Positions 63,914 to 64,000 of a DNA stretch of 64,000 nt are shown here, in pieces. Source of the DNA: Mucilaginibacter sp. Bleaf8. Lineage in GTDB: Bacteria; Bacteroidota; Bacteroidia; Sphingobacteriales; Sphingobacteriaceae. The stretch covers positions 186,001 to 250,000 of the forward strand of contig NZ_JAHBBK010000003.1 in the NCBI RefSeq assembly GCF_018390515.1, given 5' to 3'. Under the pieces are notes generated by a model that was not told the origin of the DNA, did not search any database, and worked only from the letters and a program-made list of their open reading frames with translations. Both the position numbers and the translations under genes were made by a program. Numbering within the stretch: the first letter of the stretch is position 1; each line of letters starts with the position of its first letter.

Positions 63914-64000
63914 CTAATAACGGCGGCTGAAATTAAATTTATAGACAACGCGCAGGCCCGAAACGGGAACGGTTTTATCATACACCGGCATTACATCAGC
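63914..64000 (-). CDS. C-terminal end of an outer-membrane beta-barrel protein (partial)
   Basis: The minus strand is open from the window edge to a TAG at 63914-63916, giving 28 residues that end in VSGLRVVYKFNFSRRY. The alternating hydrophobic pattern with a terminal aromatic residue is the last strand of an outer-membrane barrel, for example a TonB-dependent receptor. The family cannot be fixed from this fragment. Confidence 0.55.
   Translation of the reverse strand, partial: ADVMPVYDKTVPVSGLRVVYKFNFSRRY

Overview
The window is a chromosome segment from a member of the Bacteroidetes, most likely the Sphingobacteriaceae (Mucilaginibacter/Pedobacter type). The evidence is the gene content (GldH, RicT, DUF3078, DUF2911, DUF6249, CTn-type TraM/TraN), many lipoproteins with short lipoboxes, and promoters of the Bacteroidetes form TTG-N19-TAnnTTTG, for example at 59998-60027. 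The host genus is an inference.

Region 1, about 1-15520, is the right-hand part of an integrative conjugative element. It holds the end of traM, traN, a giant N6-methylase/helicase, a VirD4/TraG-type coupling protein, two tandem paralogues, an M23 peptidase, a degenerate ArdC-like antirestriction protein, a DUF4099/DUF3945 protein, small membrane proteins and, at the extreme edge, a large serine recombinase. The element has split the host yifB/comM gene, whose first 351 codons remain at 15517-16572 on the minus strand. The other end of the element lies to the left, outside the window.

Region 2, about 16600-40500, is mostly housekeeping chromosome: ohrR-ohr peroxide defence, exported msrA-msrB, ffh, rmuC, thiL, a secreted nuclease, ruvX, holB-ricT-gldH, an O-methyltransferase, an SDR-AraC pair and nadA. 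An AT-rich AbiTii-type gene (20843-21778) is a probable acquired defence gene, flanked by REP-like palindromes and the remnant of a REP-associated transposase.

Region 3, about 40500-49600, looks like the replication origin neighbourhood. The nadA-nadB intergenic region carries five TTATNCACA DnaA boxes, and two parS-like sites lie in the leader of mnmG about 7 kb away. A NADAR protein, tRNA-Gly(CCC) and a gamma-class carbonic anhydrase lie between them.

Region 4, about 49600-64000, holds an ECF sigma/anti-sigma pair, a DUF2911 protein, gapN, a uronate operon (uxaC-kdgK-eda-exuT) with a LacI-type operator upstream, an OmpA-like lipoprotein, a sugar acetyltransferase, rlmI and tryptophan 2,3-dioxygenase.

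The most interesting signals beyond genes are three. A small-RNA-like element occurs twice, once in the mobile element (13515-13594) and once in the chromosome (51462-51562); the copies share an identical 26-nt core between a hairpin and a terminator. An array of GGWACA hexamers spaced one helical turn apart lies at 16685-16818. The third is the combined oriC/parS signature.
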